From NCBI RefSeq assembly GCF_963924675.1, contig NC_089226.1:56048205-56112204 (forward strand): a DNA stretch of 64,000 nt, in the 5' to 3' direction. A program made the position numbers and the translations under genes. The notes beneath the pieces were generated by a model. That model saw nothing but the letters and a program-made list of their open reading frames with translations, was not told the DNA's origin and did not search any database. Position 1 is the stretch's first letter. The number at the start of each line of letters is the position of its first letter. Shown here piece by piece: positions 44,965 to 55,844 of this stretch. The DNA comes from Phocoena phocoena. Lineage: Eukaryota; Chordata; Mammalia; Artiodactyla; Phocoenidae.

Positions 44965-45045
44965 GTTAGGGGTGGCCAGAGAGCCCAGAGAGGGGACAGG
45001 GACTTGCCCAAGGTAACACAGCCAGTCATAGCCTGATTCACTTCC
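44965..45045 (-). repeat. MIR SINE fragment
   Basis: GGACTTGCCCAAGGTAACAC followed by AGCCAGTCATAGCC is antisense MIR. Confidence 0.6.
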
Positions 45046-45499
45046 TCCTTTGCCTTCGTCTGTCCTGGGGAGCTGGAGGTTGTACAAATCCCACACCTGG
45101 GGTGAGGGCAGCCTCAGCCGGCCCTCTGCCAGGCCAGGGAAAATCTGGCGATGGCCAGTCAGAGTGAGGTCATTGATGGGATCCATGTGTTCAGGCCCTG
45201 TCCCACCACAGCCCTTCCCACCCAGCTCCAGGAGGCCCTGGGCAGTAAGGGGGAGAGGGCTGCGGTATGTCACTCAGGCACTAAGCCCAGAGATGATGAA
45301 TGCTGAGGTCAAGGCCGAAAAACAGGAGAGAAAGTGGTCCCCACCTCCTGCCACCTTACATCTCCTGATAGGGGAAAGGGGTGAGCAAACAGGTAGGGGC
45401 TCTGGAAGGATCAAGCCTCAGACCGGAGTGGTATCAGCCTGATGTTGCTGGGTGCGTGTAGTCTCCATGGCCTCAGGCAAGCCTAGACGTAGTCCTTCG
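45046..45499. other. Unique DNA, no feature seen
   Basis: No recognised repeat or exon. Confidence 0.35.
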
Positions 45500-45615
45500 A
45501 AGTTGCTTAGCCAGTCCCCAAACTCTCTATAAGCCAGTTCCTAGCAATAAGTCTCATAATGTGTATCTCCTACCGGTTCTGCTTCCCTGATGGAGCCCTG
45601 ACTGATGCACCATCC
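45500..45615. repeat. Possible old LTR/DNA-repeat end
   Basis: GTGTATCTCCTACCGGTTCT, TGCTTCCCTGATGGAGCCCT and GACTGATGCACCATCC resemble the end of a common mammalian interspersed repeat, family uncertain. Confidence 0.4.
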
Positions 45616-45644
45616 ATGGTGGAGACGATGTGCGTGCACCATTT

Positions 45645-45885
45645 TTAAGTAACATTCCTTCCCAAATGCTTTTCCATGTTGCAACCATGTTTTTGTTTTT
45701 GGCTGCAGAATATCCTATCTTGTGAATGCACTATAATTTACTAAGCCAATCCCCTCTTGCTGGACATTTAAGTTACTTCTAAATATCTATATCTATCTAT
45801 ATCTAAATATATATTTCTAAATATTCATCTCTCTCTCTACCTCTCTATTTTTTTTTTAACTTTCATGAACATCATGGTATAGTTT
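45645..45885 (-). repeat. L1 LINE fragment with simple repeat
   Basis: GCAGAATATCCTATCTTGTG and AATTTACTAAGCCAATCCC, then GGACATTTAAGTTACTTC, are antisense L1. (TATC)n and CT words occupy 45780-45850. Confidence 0.7.
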
Positions 45886-46474
45886 GAAAGTTTTTCTCAA
45901 GAGGAATTTCCAGGCATGGGGCTCTGGCTGTGTGGACTCCCCGCCCATATCAGCCCAGCTTCAGTCTCTCTCCTCCCCTCTCTCTACTCCAGGACTTCCT
46001 CTAGTGCCAAGGGAGCCTGTGCAGGGAAACGCCAGAGACTCCATACCCCCCACCCTCAATCGTGAGGGGTGGAAGCTGGATCAACACCCAGCCTTCAGCT
46101 CCCCATTTGAAAATTCTGGTGTGTGTTCTATACACTCGCTCAAAAGGCACCCGGTGGGATTGAGCTCAGGTGCCCACAGCAGTGACCTGCTCACCAGATG
46201 CACTTTCCTGGGCTCTCTCTCTCCCCGGTCTTGTTTCTCTGTCCCTCACTGTGTTTCCTGGCATCACCTCCTGAAGGAACTACCTGTACCTGAGTTCTTG
46301 ACTCCTAGTCTACTTTAGGGGAACCCGGTTTAGGATGGGAATTTTGGACACTTTTTTTGGACACTTTTTAAAGACCCAGTGGGAAAGGGGCCACATCAGC
46401 TCAAGTTTCTTCTCAAACTATCTTGAATCCACTTGCACCACACACCGTTCTCAGACTTTGTGACGCAGTGTAGG
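45886..46474. other. Unique DNA, no feature seen
   Basis: One plus-strand open frame of 144 codons (45884-46318) has no recognisable family and no exon borders. Confidence 0.35.
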
Positions 46475-46605
46475 AGAGAGAGCATGGGCTTGGAGCCAGG
46501 CAGCCCCAGTGACAACCGCAAGTGTCATCCTTGGGCAAGTCACTTGACCTCTGTGAGCCTCGATTTCCTCATCTGAAAATGGGTCAGCAGGGCTGTTATG
46601 TCAGG
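46475..46605 (+). repeat. MIR SINE
   Basis: AGCATGGGCTTGGAGCCAGG, TCATCCTTGGGCAAGTCACT and CGATTTCCTCATCTGAAAAT are MIR. Confidence 0.85.
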
Positions 46606-46739
46606 CTACCTATAGCTCAAGGTCTAAAAGGAACTGTAGTCCCACTGCCTCCTTCCCACCCCTGGCCCTGCTTCCTCTTCGTGGCTGGCTGAGTGAAGCT
46701 GTGGCCAAAAGCCACATCCTTAACCCTTTCCTGTCCTTG

Positions 46740-46980
46740 AACAACTACCACTTACGATAACCCAGGCGCTGTGCTAGGGTCACACATTGACAATGTCATT
46801 TAATCCCCAACAACCTCATAAAACAGGTACAATGATTGTGCCCATTTTGTAAATGAGAAAACTGAGGTGTAGAGAAGAGGGGACTTGCCCAGCCATGCGG
46901 TTGGTATGAGGCAGAGCCCTGATTCACATCCAGTTCTCTCTGAATCCTGAGTCCATATTCTTGACCATCACACAGCCTGC
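46740..46980 (-). repeat. MIR SINE, nearly full length
   Basis: AACCCAGGCGCTGTGCTAGG, GTCATTTAATCCCCAACAAC, CATTTTGTAAATGAGAAAAC and GGCAGAGCCCTGATTCACAT are antisense MIR. Confidence 0.88.
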
Positions 46981-46984
46981 CTCT

Positions 46985-47404
46985 CACCCTCATCCTCTGG
47001 AAGGGAGAGGGGATTCCTTGGAGCTGACTCAGGGCCTGGGGCAAGGAAGCCACATCCCTGGGGGCTGCTGGGAGGGAGAAAGTGATGCGGGGCAAATTCC
47101 CACACAGCGTCGAGGTTCTAGGCAGCTAGACAGCTGGGGTTTGGAGGAAGGGGCTGCGGGCTTTGTGGCCACATTTGGTTCGTTGGCAGGCTTGAAGCTG
47201 CCTGGGAGGCTGCATGACGCGTGGGGAATTGGGGAGAAGTGAGTGAGGCCACCCTGAGTGGGTTCTGGAACCCAGGACTGCCTGGGAAGCAGACATTCTT
47301 CAGTGGCTGAGGTTGAGTGGAATTCAGTGGGAATTCTAAAAGCTGCTTTTCCTGGGAGCCTCCAGGAAGATGCCCTGGAAATGGCCTTTCCAAGTTGTAG
47401 AGCA
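46985..47404. other. Unique DNA, no feature seen
   Basis: No recognised exon or repeat. Confidence 0.35.
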
Positions 47405-47735
47405 GCGTCACTCAATAAAATGTAATGCGAGCTACATATGTAATTAAATTTCTCTAGTAGCCACATTGTGAAAGTAAAAAGAAACAAGTGAACTTAATTT
47501 TAATAATAATATATTTTGTTTAACCTAATATATCCAAACTATTAGTCATTTCAGCATGTAGTTAATATTAATTAATTAAAAGTAACAATCATTAATGATA
47601 TATTTGCATTTTCATATTGTCTTTGAAATTTAATGTAAAATAATAATAATAATAAAATACAGCACATCTTGATTCAGGCAAAATATCATTTCAAATGCTG
47701 AATAGCTGCGGGTGGCTAGTGGCTACGAAGGTAGA
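47405..47735. repeat. AT-rich hAT-like DNA transposon
   Basis: AATGTAATGCGAGCTACATA, TCTAGTAGCCACATTGTGAA and, at the right, GCTGCGGGTGGCTAGTGGCT are typical of an old non-autonomous hAT element of mammals. It also holds an AATAAT simple run at 47640-47660. Confidence 0.65.
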
Positions 47736-47844
47736 GAGCATGGTTATAGAGCCCAGGGATGATCTGAGGTTGCTGGCTTTCCATGTAGGAGTGAAGAGGG
47801 CCAACGATGGTGCCAGGTGCCGGCCAGGCTGGAAACCCAGAGCT

Positions 47845-48000
47845 AACAATAAGAGTCTAAGTACTGGTTATGTATCATTTGATCCTCTCAACAACCTTGT
47901 GAGTTTGTACTGTTAGCCTCGTGAGCTAGATGAGGAAGCCAGCTCAGAGAAGTCAAGTGGCTCGCACAAGGTCACACAGCAGGATAGGGATTTAGTCACC
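47845..48000 (-). repeat. MIR SINE
   Basis: CATTTGATCCTCTCAACAAC and CTCGCACAAGGTCACACAGC are antisense MIR. Confidence 0.82.
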
Positions 48001-49039
48001 CCTCAGAACTGAGAGGCTGTTGGAGCCCACCCCACCCCAGGGGCACAGAAGAGCAAAGGAAGACTCCCCACCCCAGAAGTGATGAACTCACTGATCTCGC
48101 TGGCTCACCACGTGAGGGACAGGCACACCCAGGGAGAGCCCTTCAGTCACCCTTCCTTCATGTGGAAGTGGGGAAACCAAGAGACAGTTGGGCTGTAACA
48201 GCTTTTTCTCCTTCATCTTGCCCTGTCAAAGGCTGCTATGGGTGGTGCCAGGTGGACCCACCGAGGATGCGGCTTTTCTCCTTCTTTTCCCACTCTCCTA
48301 CACACATGCACACACATAGGCACGAACACAGCAGAGCAAAGGGTGCCTGCCATTCAACCTGAATAGGGGACTAGGTGGGCAGCTCCATTCAGCAGAGGCA
48401 CATGGTGAGAGAATCACGTAAGATCCAAAGTTCACTGACCACCTCCCAACCTCAGATACATAGCTTCTGTCTTCTGGGCATCCAGCCCGCTTCAAGCCCT
48501 GTATGGGTCCCAAACGTGGAATCTGGCCAGTCTGCCCTTCCCTCCCATCTCCCAGGACCTCTGTTGCTCTGGCTTGGACCTCAGAAAGGGAGGCTTGGTC
48601 CAATGTTGCAGTTTGAGGAACGTGTCCCTTTTACGTCCCACCAAGCCTTCAGCATCCCTGCCAAGTCCATGGAAATTCTAGGATCCAAGATATCAGTTGA
48701 TCCTACCCCACCTCATTATTCACGTGTGGGAAGAGACCTGCCCGCCGCACAGTGTGTCCCCGAGGCAGGGGGTGTATTTGCCACACCTTTCCTGCAGATG
48801 GCAGTAGGAGGAGAGAGGCCTGGAGAGGAAACTGAGGGTGGGAGAGCATCGTGTGAGGACTGGGTTAGCCCAGATCACTCTGCTCCTGCCAGGGCCACAG
48901 ATGCTACCTTCTGGCTTGTCCACATTGGTACATACAGCTTCCCACCTCATCCTCTTCTCACCCTGACCTATCCATGGGTACACACTGTTCAGAGCAAAGC
49001 TATTCACATCCATTGGTTCAGCCAAGATTACCGGAGAGG
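48001..49039. other. GC-rich unique DNA with the longest open frame of the window
   Basis: No repeat is recognised. A plus-strand frame of 317 codons opens at 48375 and ends at 49328. Its last third runs through an antisense MIR (49040-49115), and the peptide resembles no family. I treat it as chance. Confidence 0.4.
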
Positions 49040-49115
49040 TAAACTCTGCAGAGATTTGTGCCCGTTATACAGATGGGGAGACCGGGGCCCAGAACGGGAA
49101 GGGACTTGGTTCCCT
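49040..49115 (-). repeat. MIR SINE fragment
   Basis: GTGCCCGTTATACAGATGGG followed by GAGACCGGGGCCCAGAACGG is antisense MIR. Confidence 0.65.
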
Positions 49116-49769
49116 GATCGCTGCAGGATGTTGGTCTTGGGAGTCCGTCCTCAGACTCCCGCTAGCTCTCACTGGACAAGTCATGGAAGCCCCCACCCCG
49201 CCCCCCACCAGGAGGGATGCAGCATTTGGTGGGCACAGAAGAGGAGGCAGATTTACAGAGCTCAGGGCCCAACGGTGGGCTCTGAGGTTGAAGCCACCAA
49301 TGGCGGTGGACAGTGTCTGCACAGGTGATTAGACTGGCGCTGAGTCCACATTAGCAGCAGCTTCCCTCCTCCCCAAGCTGGGGTGTTCTGCCCAAGCTGA
49401 AGGGGAGCTGAGCCAGTGACGTCAGCACCTGCGGAGGGAGCACCTCCAGCTCCCAGGGTCAGATGGGGTGAGGGGGCAAGAGGGTGGGGAGACGTAGCTG
49501 GCTTCGAGGTTTCTGATTTGAGCAGCTGCGTGTGGATGTTGGTGCCCTTTGCTGGGATGTGCTTGCGGCAGTGCACAAGGTAGGGAAGCTGAGCTTGGGT
49601 CGGGCAGCTCGAGTCGCAGGGGAGATGCCCAGTAGGGAGCATGAACTGGGAAGGATCTGGGAGGCATCTCTCTGGAGGGGGCTGCAGCCTGGGCGGGTGC
49701 AATGGTGCCAGGAGGGTCACCTTCCCGGTGAGCCTTCCCCAAGGACCCGTTCAAACCGCCCCCCTCCAC
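49116..49769. other. GC-rich DNA with a weak L2 fragment
   Basis: At 49505-49560 GATTTGAGCAGCTGCGTGTG and TGGTGCCCTTTGCTGGGATG resemble antisense L2. The rest is unique with no recognised exon. Confidence 0.4.
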
Positions 49770-49985
49770 ACCTCCTATGCCCCTTCCCTGCCTCATTTTT
49801 CCCCATGGCCCTTAGACCATGCAGCATACTATCAACTTATATTTCACTTACCTTGTTTACTGTCTGTTCCCCATGGTGGGTGGAGGTAGAGAGGGGGTTG
49901 TCTCTGTTTGTTTGTATATTTGTTCGTCTCTCTGCTGGGACCCTGTGCTTAGAACATTGTGTGCCTCAAAAATGCATGAATGGAT
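49770..49985 (+). repeat. L2 LINE 3' end
   Basis: CTTACCTTGTTTACTGTCTG, TTCCCCATGGTGGGTGGAGG and the end TGCATGAATGGATGAAC follow the L2 tail. Confidence 0.7.
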
Positions 49986-50084
49986 GAACTCCTGAAGGGC
50001 TGAGGGCTCAGGACTGGAGTGTATTGGGGATCAGCATTTAAGGGGTGCAGAGAAACAAGTACCAGTCAGCAAGGTCCACCGCAC

Positions 50085-50145
50085 CCAGGTAACCTCCGGA
50101 AAGTCACTTCGTAATCTTGGTTTTGCTCATCTGTAAAAAAGAGAT
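50085..50145 (+). repeat. MIR SINE fragment
   Basis: GGAAAGTCACTTCGTAATCT followed by TTGCTCATCTGTAAAAAAGA is MIR, directly before the LTR. Confidence 0.55.
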
Positions 50146-50615
50146 GGGTTAGTTTGCTGGGGCTGCTGTACCAAAATACCAGAAACTGAGTGGCCTAAAC
50201 AACACATGTGTATTCTCTCACAGTTCTGGAGACCAGAAGTCCAAGATCAAGGTGGCGGCAGGACTGGATCCTTCTGAGGGCTGTGAGAGAGAATCTGCTC
50301 CTTGCCTCTCCCCCAGCTTCTGGTGGTTTGCTGGCATCCTTGGCATCCCTTGGCTTGTAGAAGCATCACCCTGATCTCTGCCTTCACCCTCACATGGCGT
50401 TTTTCCTATGCAGCTCTATTTCCAAATTTCCCCTTTATATAAGGACACCAGTCATACTGGATCAGGGCCCACCCTAATGACCTCATTTTACCTTGTCTAC
50501 CTCTGTAAAGGCTGTATCTCCAAATAAGGTTATATTCTGAGAGCCTGGAGGTTAAGACTTCATATGAATTTGCAGGTGGGGGGCGGTGGAGGGGGACAAA
50601 ATTCAACCCATGACA
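50146..50615 (-). mobile_element. MaLR-type solo LTR (MLT1-like)
   Basis: GGTTAGTTTGCTGGGGCTGC, ACAGTTCTGGAGACCAGAAG, ATAAGGACACCAGTCATACT and GACAAAATTCAACCCATGAC are antisense MLT1-like LTR. It has no internal genes. Confidence 0.85.
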
Positions 50616-50749
50616 TGAGATAATAATAATATAAACTTGTTGGAGGAGAGGTTTGAAGCTCAATGCAAATTACCGTTCAGGCTAAGCCCCCCTGCCTGAC
50701 CATGAGGACCACATTACAGCCCACAGAGACAGACCCGGCTGCACATGGA

Positions 50750-50845
50750 CTCCCATAAGGAGTTTTCATAAAATGCCAATGCCTAGGCCACACCTGGAGT
50801 TTCTGGTATAACTGGTCTGGGGTAGGGTCCTGGCTGGGGATCTTT
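50750..50845. repeat. MER5A-like DNA transposon, left part
   Basis: AAAATGCCAATGCCTAGGCC, CACCTGGAGTTTCTGGTATA and GGTCTGGGGTAGGGTCCTGG resemble MER5A. The element continues after the SINE. Confidence 0.7.
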
Positions 50846-51031
50846 TGTGTGTGTGTGTGTGTGGTACACGGGCCTCTCACCGTTGTGGCCTCTCCCGTTG
50901 CGGAGCACAGGCTCCGGACGCACAGGCTCAGCGGCCATGGCTCACGGGCCCAGCCGCTCTGCGGCACGTGGGATCTTCCCGGACCGGGGCACGAACCCCT
51001 GTCCCCTGCATGGGCAGGTGGACTCTCAACC
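50846..51031 (-). mobile_element. CHR-type SINE, short form, 5' truncated, TG tail
   Basis: The SINE body reads GGTACACGGGCCTCTCACCG on the plus strand to GACTCTCAACC, where the head of the element is missing. Its A-tail is replaced by (TG)n at 50846-50862 on plus. GGCTGGGGATCTTTT and GGCTGGAGATTTTTT flank it as target duplication. Confidence 0.93.
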
Positions 51032-51039
51032 GCAGGCTG

Positions 51040-51085
51040 GAGATTTTTTATAAGCTCCCAGGTGATGCTGAGAGGCAGGTGGGAT
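51040..51085. repeat. MER5A-like DNA transposon, right part
   Basis: ATAAGCTCCCAGGTGATGCT is the MER5A right part, split from its left part by the SINE. Confidence 0.7.
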
Positions 51086-51504
51086 GTGTACTAAATCTGT
51101 GGATCCGTGGGCCCCTGCTGCCTTATCAACAAACCCACGTTTGGTTGGCATAGCTGCCAGAGCCCTCCCCAAACCCGGGCTGCTCAGGCAGGGCCAGTGG
51201 AGGCAGACAATGGAACAAAGAGGCTTTTTTCCGGCCCACACCCCAGGGTGGAGCCTGTGTACCTGGGTCTGTGAGCCAGACCTTGGCTGTGGGAGAAGTG
51301 GGAATTACAAAATTACCGCTTTCTGGACGACTGCCCCCAGGAAGTCCTTATTGGGAGGCCTGTGACAGGAAAGGAGATGGAGCCTTCCGGGCCTTGTGAT
51401 TTTAAGGTGAAACCTGGAGGAGGTCAGAGCAGGGGATGGCGAAAGGGGAGGAGGGGAGGGCAGACCCCCAGAAGGGGAGAGAGAAAGACTGTGCGAGGCA
51501 ACAG
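51086..51504. other. Unique DNA, no feature seen
   Basis: GA/GC-rich with no recognised exon or repeat. Confidence 0.35.
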
Positions 51505-51632
51505 GGCGTGGTGTGGCATTCAAATCCCGGCCTCACCACCTACCAGCAGTGTGATATTTCACGAGTGGATAACTTTTCTAAGCCTCAGCTTTCACATCTG
51601 TAAAATGGGGATTGTAGATATAATAACTAAAT
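51505..51632 (+). repeat. MIR SINE
   Basis: TTCAAATCCCGGCCTCACCA, AGCCTCAGCTTTCACATCTG and TAAAATGGGGATTGTAG are MIR. Confidence 0.88.
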
Positions 51633-51669
51633 CGTGTGTGTGTGTGTGTGTGTGTGTGTGGTGGTGGTG
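51633..51669. repeat. (TG)n/(GGT)n microsatellite
   Basis: About 13 TG units followed by GGTGGTGG, at the tail of a MIR. Confidence 0.95.
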
Positions 51670-52394
51670 CTATTATGAGAAGAAACATCAGAACTGACCA
51701 AAACAGTCCTTTATCTTAGTTTCAATCCTATCCTCTGTCCACGAGTTGAGTCCATCTCTCTGCTCAGCACCGCCCCACCCCCACTGGGGACATGGGCCTG
51801 GGGTCCCACTGTCCACCCTGAGAGGAGCAGGTCGCTTGTGGTTTCACACCTGGTTTCTCCCCGCAAGACCGAGGACCTAGAGGGAGGGGCCTGGGGCTTG
51901 TGCTTCTGTGTGCTGGACCGAAGGCTTATGCTCACCAACAGCAGGTCCCTTCTGAGAACCCCAGCTCCGTGGAGATAAGCATCTCTATAGGTTCTCAAGA
52001 AGTACCACACAGAAGCGACAGCCCATTTTGTGTGATGTCTGCCACACACTGTTCCAACAGGTGCTGGGAGGGTTTGGCTGAGGGACGGAGAGACGGACAT
52101 AGGAGCAGCATTTCCCGGCAGGGCCGCCCCACCATGGTCTCTGTTTACACAAGACCCTGTTCGCTGAGCAGCTGTGCTCTTCTTTCCAGGTGCACTCTCC
52201 TCCTTGGCTCACCACAAAAACCTTCTGGGGCGGCTGCTTTGCAGATGAGGAGACAGAACTTGTAGGAGGTGGCACTTGTCCCAGCATGTCTATACCGCAG
52301 GCCACTCCCGCCCTACCCTCTGCCGGGCACAGGGCCCCAGGAATACCATCCTGTCCCTGCAGGCCCAGCACTATACCACCCTGTCTGGGCCTGG
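51670..52394. other. Unique DNA, no gene seen
   Basis: Long overlapping minus-strand open frame (250 codons, 51985-52737) matches no family. No exon borders can be argued. Confidence 0.4.
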
Positions 52395-52515
52395 CTCTGA
52401 CCTCCCACCAGACTGGGAGCCTGCGGAAGCAGGACCCGGTTTCACACAGCCAGCCCAGCACAGGGCCTGGCACAGACAAAGGTTCATTAAGCACAGGAGT
52501 GAATGGATGAATGGA
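52395..52515 (+). repeat. L2 LINE 3' end
   Basis: CCAGACTGGGAGCCTGCGGA, CAGCACAGGGCCTGGCACAG and the TGAATGGATGAATGGATGAG end match the L2 tail. Confidence 0.75.
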
Positions 52516-52734
52516 TGAGAGAAAGCTAGGACCTCTGTCCTCGAGGGGCCTGTGGCCTGGTGGACAAGCACACAAGATGCTCAGGGAGCAGAGGACCTTG
52601 GGAAGCACTGGCTTTCCCCTCCGCACACCTAGGGAACCACTCACCCAGCCTCCTGGTCCAGATGAGGGGAGGCCAGAGGTTGATAACAGAGAAGAAGGGG
52701 CTTTCGGTACCACGAGAGAAAGTGCCCTGCTGTG

Positions 52735-52815
52735 CACTCCTTTTGTACAAGCAGGAAGCGGAGTCCAGGAGGGGCAGGGACGTGGCCAAGGCCACAGCTA
52801 GTCAACGGTAGAGGA
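52735..52815 (-). repeat. MIR-like fragment
   Basis: GGGACGTGGCCAAGGCCACA followed by GCTAGTCAACGGTAG is antisense MIR-like. Confidence 0.5.
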
Positions 52816-53154
52816 TTTTCAGCGTCCAGTTTCCCAGCTCCCTGTTGGCTGGCGTCCTCTCCTTCATGCCTCATTGCCACGGTTGTACCATAATTATCGT
52901 AATCATTACATGCAACCTAGCCCTTTAGGAAGTGTCCTTGAGGGGCTGGCCTGTGCCAATGTGGGAACACTACCAGCCACTCCTGGGTGCACCCCACTTG
53001 ACCCAGGAAGCGTGACCCACACCCACCTCCTTTACTCTCACAGCAGGCAGTGAGACACAGCGTGCTTCCTGGTGTGTGAATGAGCAGCTGAAGCTCAGAG
53101 GCAGAGCATTTATGCTCCTGGGGGCATATGGCCAAGAAAAAGAAAAAAACAGCC

Positions 53155-53280
53155 AAGAGTTTGGGATGATTGAAAAGTCCTGGAGAGGGAGGGTGGTGAT
53201 GGTTGCACAGCGCTGTGGCTAAAAAGGGTTAAAATGGTAAATTCTATATTATGTATATTTTACTGCAATTTGAAAAAAAA
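53155..53280 (+). repeat. L1 LINE 3' end fragment
   Basis: GGTGATGGTTGCACAGCGCT, GGTTAAAATGGTAAATTCTA and TTATGTATATTTTACTGCAA followed by an A-run are the L1 3' end. Confidence 0.85.
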
Positions 53281-53754
53281 ATGGCCAAGGTGGGGTTTGT
53301 ACCTGGGTCCATGGGGCACCACACTTGGGGTCCTTTCCCTTCTGCAGGGTGGAGAAATTTCACCCACTCAGGACACTCTGGTAACCCAGGCTGCGCTCTA
53401 CCCCTTCCCTCTTCAGCAAATCTTTTCCTGGTTTTCCACTCCGTGCTGGAGCCCTGGTTGGGTGCTGGTGACACAGGGATGAGGTCCAACCCTCCAAGAG
53501 CTCAGCACAGAGGCCAATCCAGGACACAGAGCAGCCCAGCCAGGGGCAGGATGGGGACTATCATGCATCTGCAGGCCTCCAGGCTGGGCTGGGAACAAAA
53601 GATGAACCCATCAGGGTAAATAAGATGTTCAAAAATGCAGCAGTACACAGCCAGGCCAGGGAGGACCACTCAGTTGGCCCCAGGACCAGGACTCCGAGAA
53701 AGGAGATGAGGCCTGGGGTGAGGTCCCCAACCTCAGTGCAAGACAAGGAGCCTG
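53281..53754. other. Unique DNA, no feature seen
   Basis: No recognised exon or repeat. Confidence 0.35.
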
Positions 53755-53880
53755 AGCACAGGGGCCTGCAAACCTAGATTTGAGCCCAGCTCTGCCCCTC
53801 ACCTGTGGCAGGTCATTTCCACTCCGAGCCTCAATTTCCTCAGGGTGAGACCTGCTTCATTGGAGGCTTGCGAGCATTGT
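53755..53880 (+). repeat. MIR SINE
   Basis: TTTGAGCCCAGCTCTGCCCC, GGTCATTTCCACTCCGAGCC and TCAATTTCCTCAGGG are MIR. Confidence 0.8.
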
Positions 53881-54094
53881 ACTCATGCGTGTACATTGCC
53901 CAACTCTAAACTGAATCTTTCCGCCCTCCTCTGCCCCTCACCCTAACCCGCATCCTCTGTCTTAGCTTTGAGACCCCCTGAGCAGAAGACAGCAGGGGGC
54001 TTTGAGCAGCTCTGGTTCCGGTCCTCTGTTCCAGGACTGGTTATGGGCGCCCCCCACCCGGCCCCAGCTTGGCTGCTCCTATGTGCCAGGGGAC

Positions 54095-54215
54095 CTTCCC
54101 TGATGCGCATTTATTTCATCCTCTAGTGAGGTGAGGATTATTAACGTCTATTCTACAGAAAAGGAAACTGGGGCTCAGAGAGCAGCTTCCTCAGTGTGTC
54201 AGGGCTGCCTGACTC
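54095..54215 (-). repeat. MIR SINE fragment
   Basis: TTATTTCATCCTCTAGTGAG and CTACAGAAAAGGAAACTGGG are antisense MIR. Confidence 0.72.
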
Positions 54216-54494
54216 CCAAACCCTGACCTTCTCACTCCCCATCTGTTTGGGTCACCTGCAGTGGACCATGGGCCCCGAGGGCCACTGCCCTCCATCCTTC
54301 TGCCACACTTCATTCTGGGAGATGGACTCAGCCGTGCAGCTTGGCCTGCTGTCCAGGCTTTTACTTGCACAAATTTCCCACAGCCCTCCTGTGTGGCTGT
54401 GCTAACCAAGCACACCTGCAGAGGCCCCAGCTCACCTGGACGGACACCACTGGTGACTGGGTGCTGCTGGGTCCTTAACTGCTCCCTCTGGTGA
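54216..54494. other. Unique DNA, no feature seen
   Basis: No recognised repeat or exon. Confidence 0.35.
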
Positions 54495-54600
54495 ATGAAT
54501 CTCAAGGCGAGGGACTTGGTCCGTCCTTGCCATGCCATTTCCTGAGTGTATGGCATGTACTCTGGACTCCATAAACGTTTGAGTGAATGAAGGATGAATG
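54495..54600 (+). repeat. L2 LINE 3' end
   Basis: TGTATGGCATGTACTCTGGA and TCCATAAACGTTTGAGTGAA followed by TGAAGGATGAATG match the L2 tail. Confidence 0.65.
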
Positions 54601-54854
54601 ACCCAGTGCAATATCCCTGGCGCCTGCAGCCAACACTGCCTGTGCGGGACCACACCACCCCCAGAACCAGAGCCAGGGCCCTGCCCCAGAGGAGCGACCA
54701 GAACAGTGTCTGCAGCTGGGTTCCCCATGTAGGGGAGAAAGTGGAGGCCTGGAGCAGGTTCGGAGGAAGGGCAGGAGGCTGAGGTGAAACCACAACGAGG
54801 GAGGATGATTAGAAGAGGTGGGATGGCAGGGTGTGATCCTGGAGAAGACTCCAG

Positions 54855-54960
54855 AGGGCCCATTCATCCATTCATTCATTCATTCACTAGTTTGTTCAAC
54901 AAACTTTCCTGAGCAGTCTCCCCAGCCACACTGTGTCGGACTCTGGAGCACAGAGAGGAA
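54855..54960 (-). repeat. L2 LINE 3' end with CATT repeats
   Basis: TCCATTCATTCATTCATTCA then GTTTGTTCAACAAACTTTCC is an antisense L2 tail; the right half is diverged. Confidence 0.65.
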
Positions 54961-55844
54961 GCCAACCCATCCCCACCCTGGGGAACTCCCAGAGCCCTCC
55001 CAACACTGCTGTGCGTGGAGCCTGGGCTGGGGCCAGGAAGCCTAGACCAAATCGTCTGGCTGACAGGCTACAGGGATTGGGCAGGGGGCCCAGTGATGCC
55101 CTCAATTAAGATTAAGCAGCCAGTGGATGGTGACAGCACCATAGAGCTGGGGAACACGAGGAAGAACACGGGCAAGGCAAGAGATCTGCGTGGGACACAT
55201 GGAATTTGAGGTGCTGTTCAGGCATCAGGGGGCCTTCAAAGAGGACGTGGTCAGGAGACCCACAGAGGGCTCCAGGCCAGGGGCAGAGCCTTGGGGACTG
55301 TTGGGGTAGAGCGGGCTCTGATGCCCCCTTGCAGATGAGGGGTCGAGCTAGCGTGGGGAGAAGAGTTGACAACCCTGCCTGGGAGGAAGCCCCTCCCCCA
55401 GGGGAGCCCAGGCCACTTCCTCCCTCCGCCTGGAGCGTGGTGGATAAGGGCCGGCCTCCAGCCTTGAGGCAGTGGGGCCTTCCTGCTCAGCAGCATGTGA
55501 AGGAAATAACTTTATTAGCTCGTGGATGAAAAACAGGAAACGTATGCTGTGACTCGGGCACCAGCCGAGTTTCACTCACATCTAGTTTCTAGGAAACAGT
55601 TATGTGGCCCCAGACTAGTGGGGTTTTCTCAGCCAAGTCTTTCTGGAAACGCCATGCTTTTCTCAGGAAAAACCATGTCCTGTAGGCCCCCCAGACTGAG
55701 GGGTAATAGTGAGAAGAGACCTCATTTCCCTTCCCAGTCCCCTACCCCCAGCAGGCCTCGAGAGACCTGAGGTTGACAATGGCTGGTTTCCTGAGCACCT
55801 ACTATGTGCTATACGGTAGAAATAAGTCGACTACATCAGTCATC
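54961..55844. other. GC-rich unique DNA, no gene seen
   Basis: A short CCTGAGCACCTACTATGTGC word at about 55790 is a MIR/L2 tail remnant. No exon is supported. Confidence 0.4.

Noticed and set aside
51985..52737. 250-codon minus-strand frame
   Set aside because: It runs through an L2 tail and unique GC-rich DNA, has no recognisable domain and overlaps frames on the other strand.
54191..54793. 200-codon minus-strand frame
   Set aside because: It crosses MIR and L2 fossils. The composition is that of random GC-rich translation.
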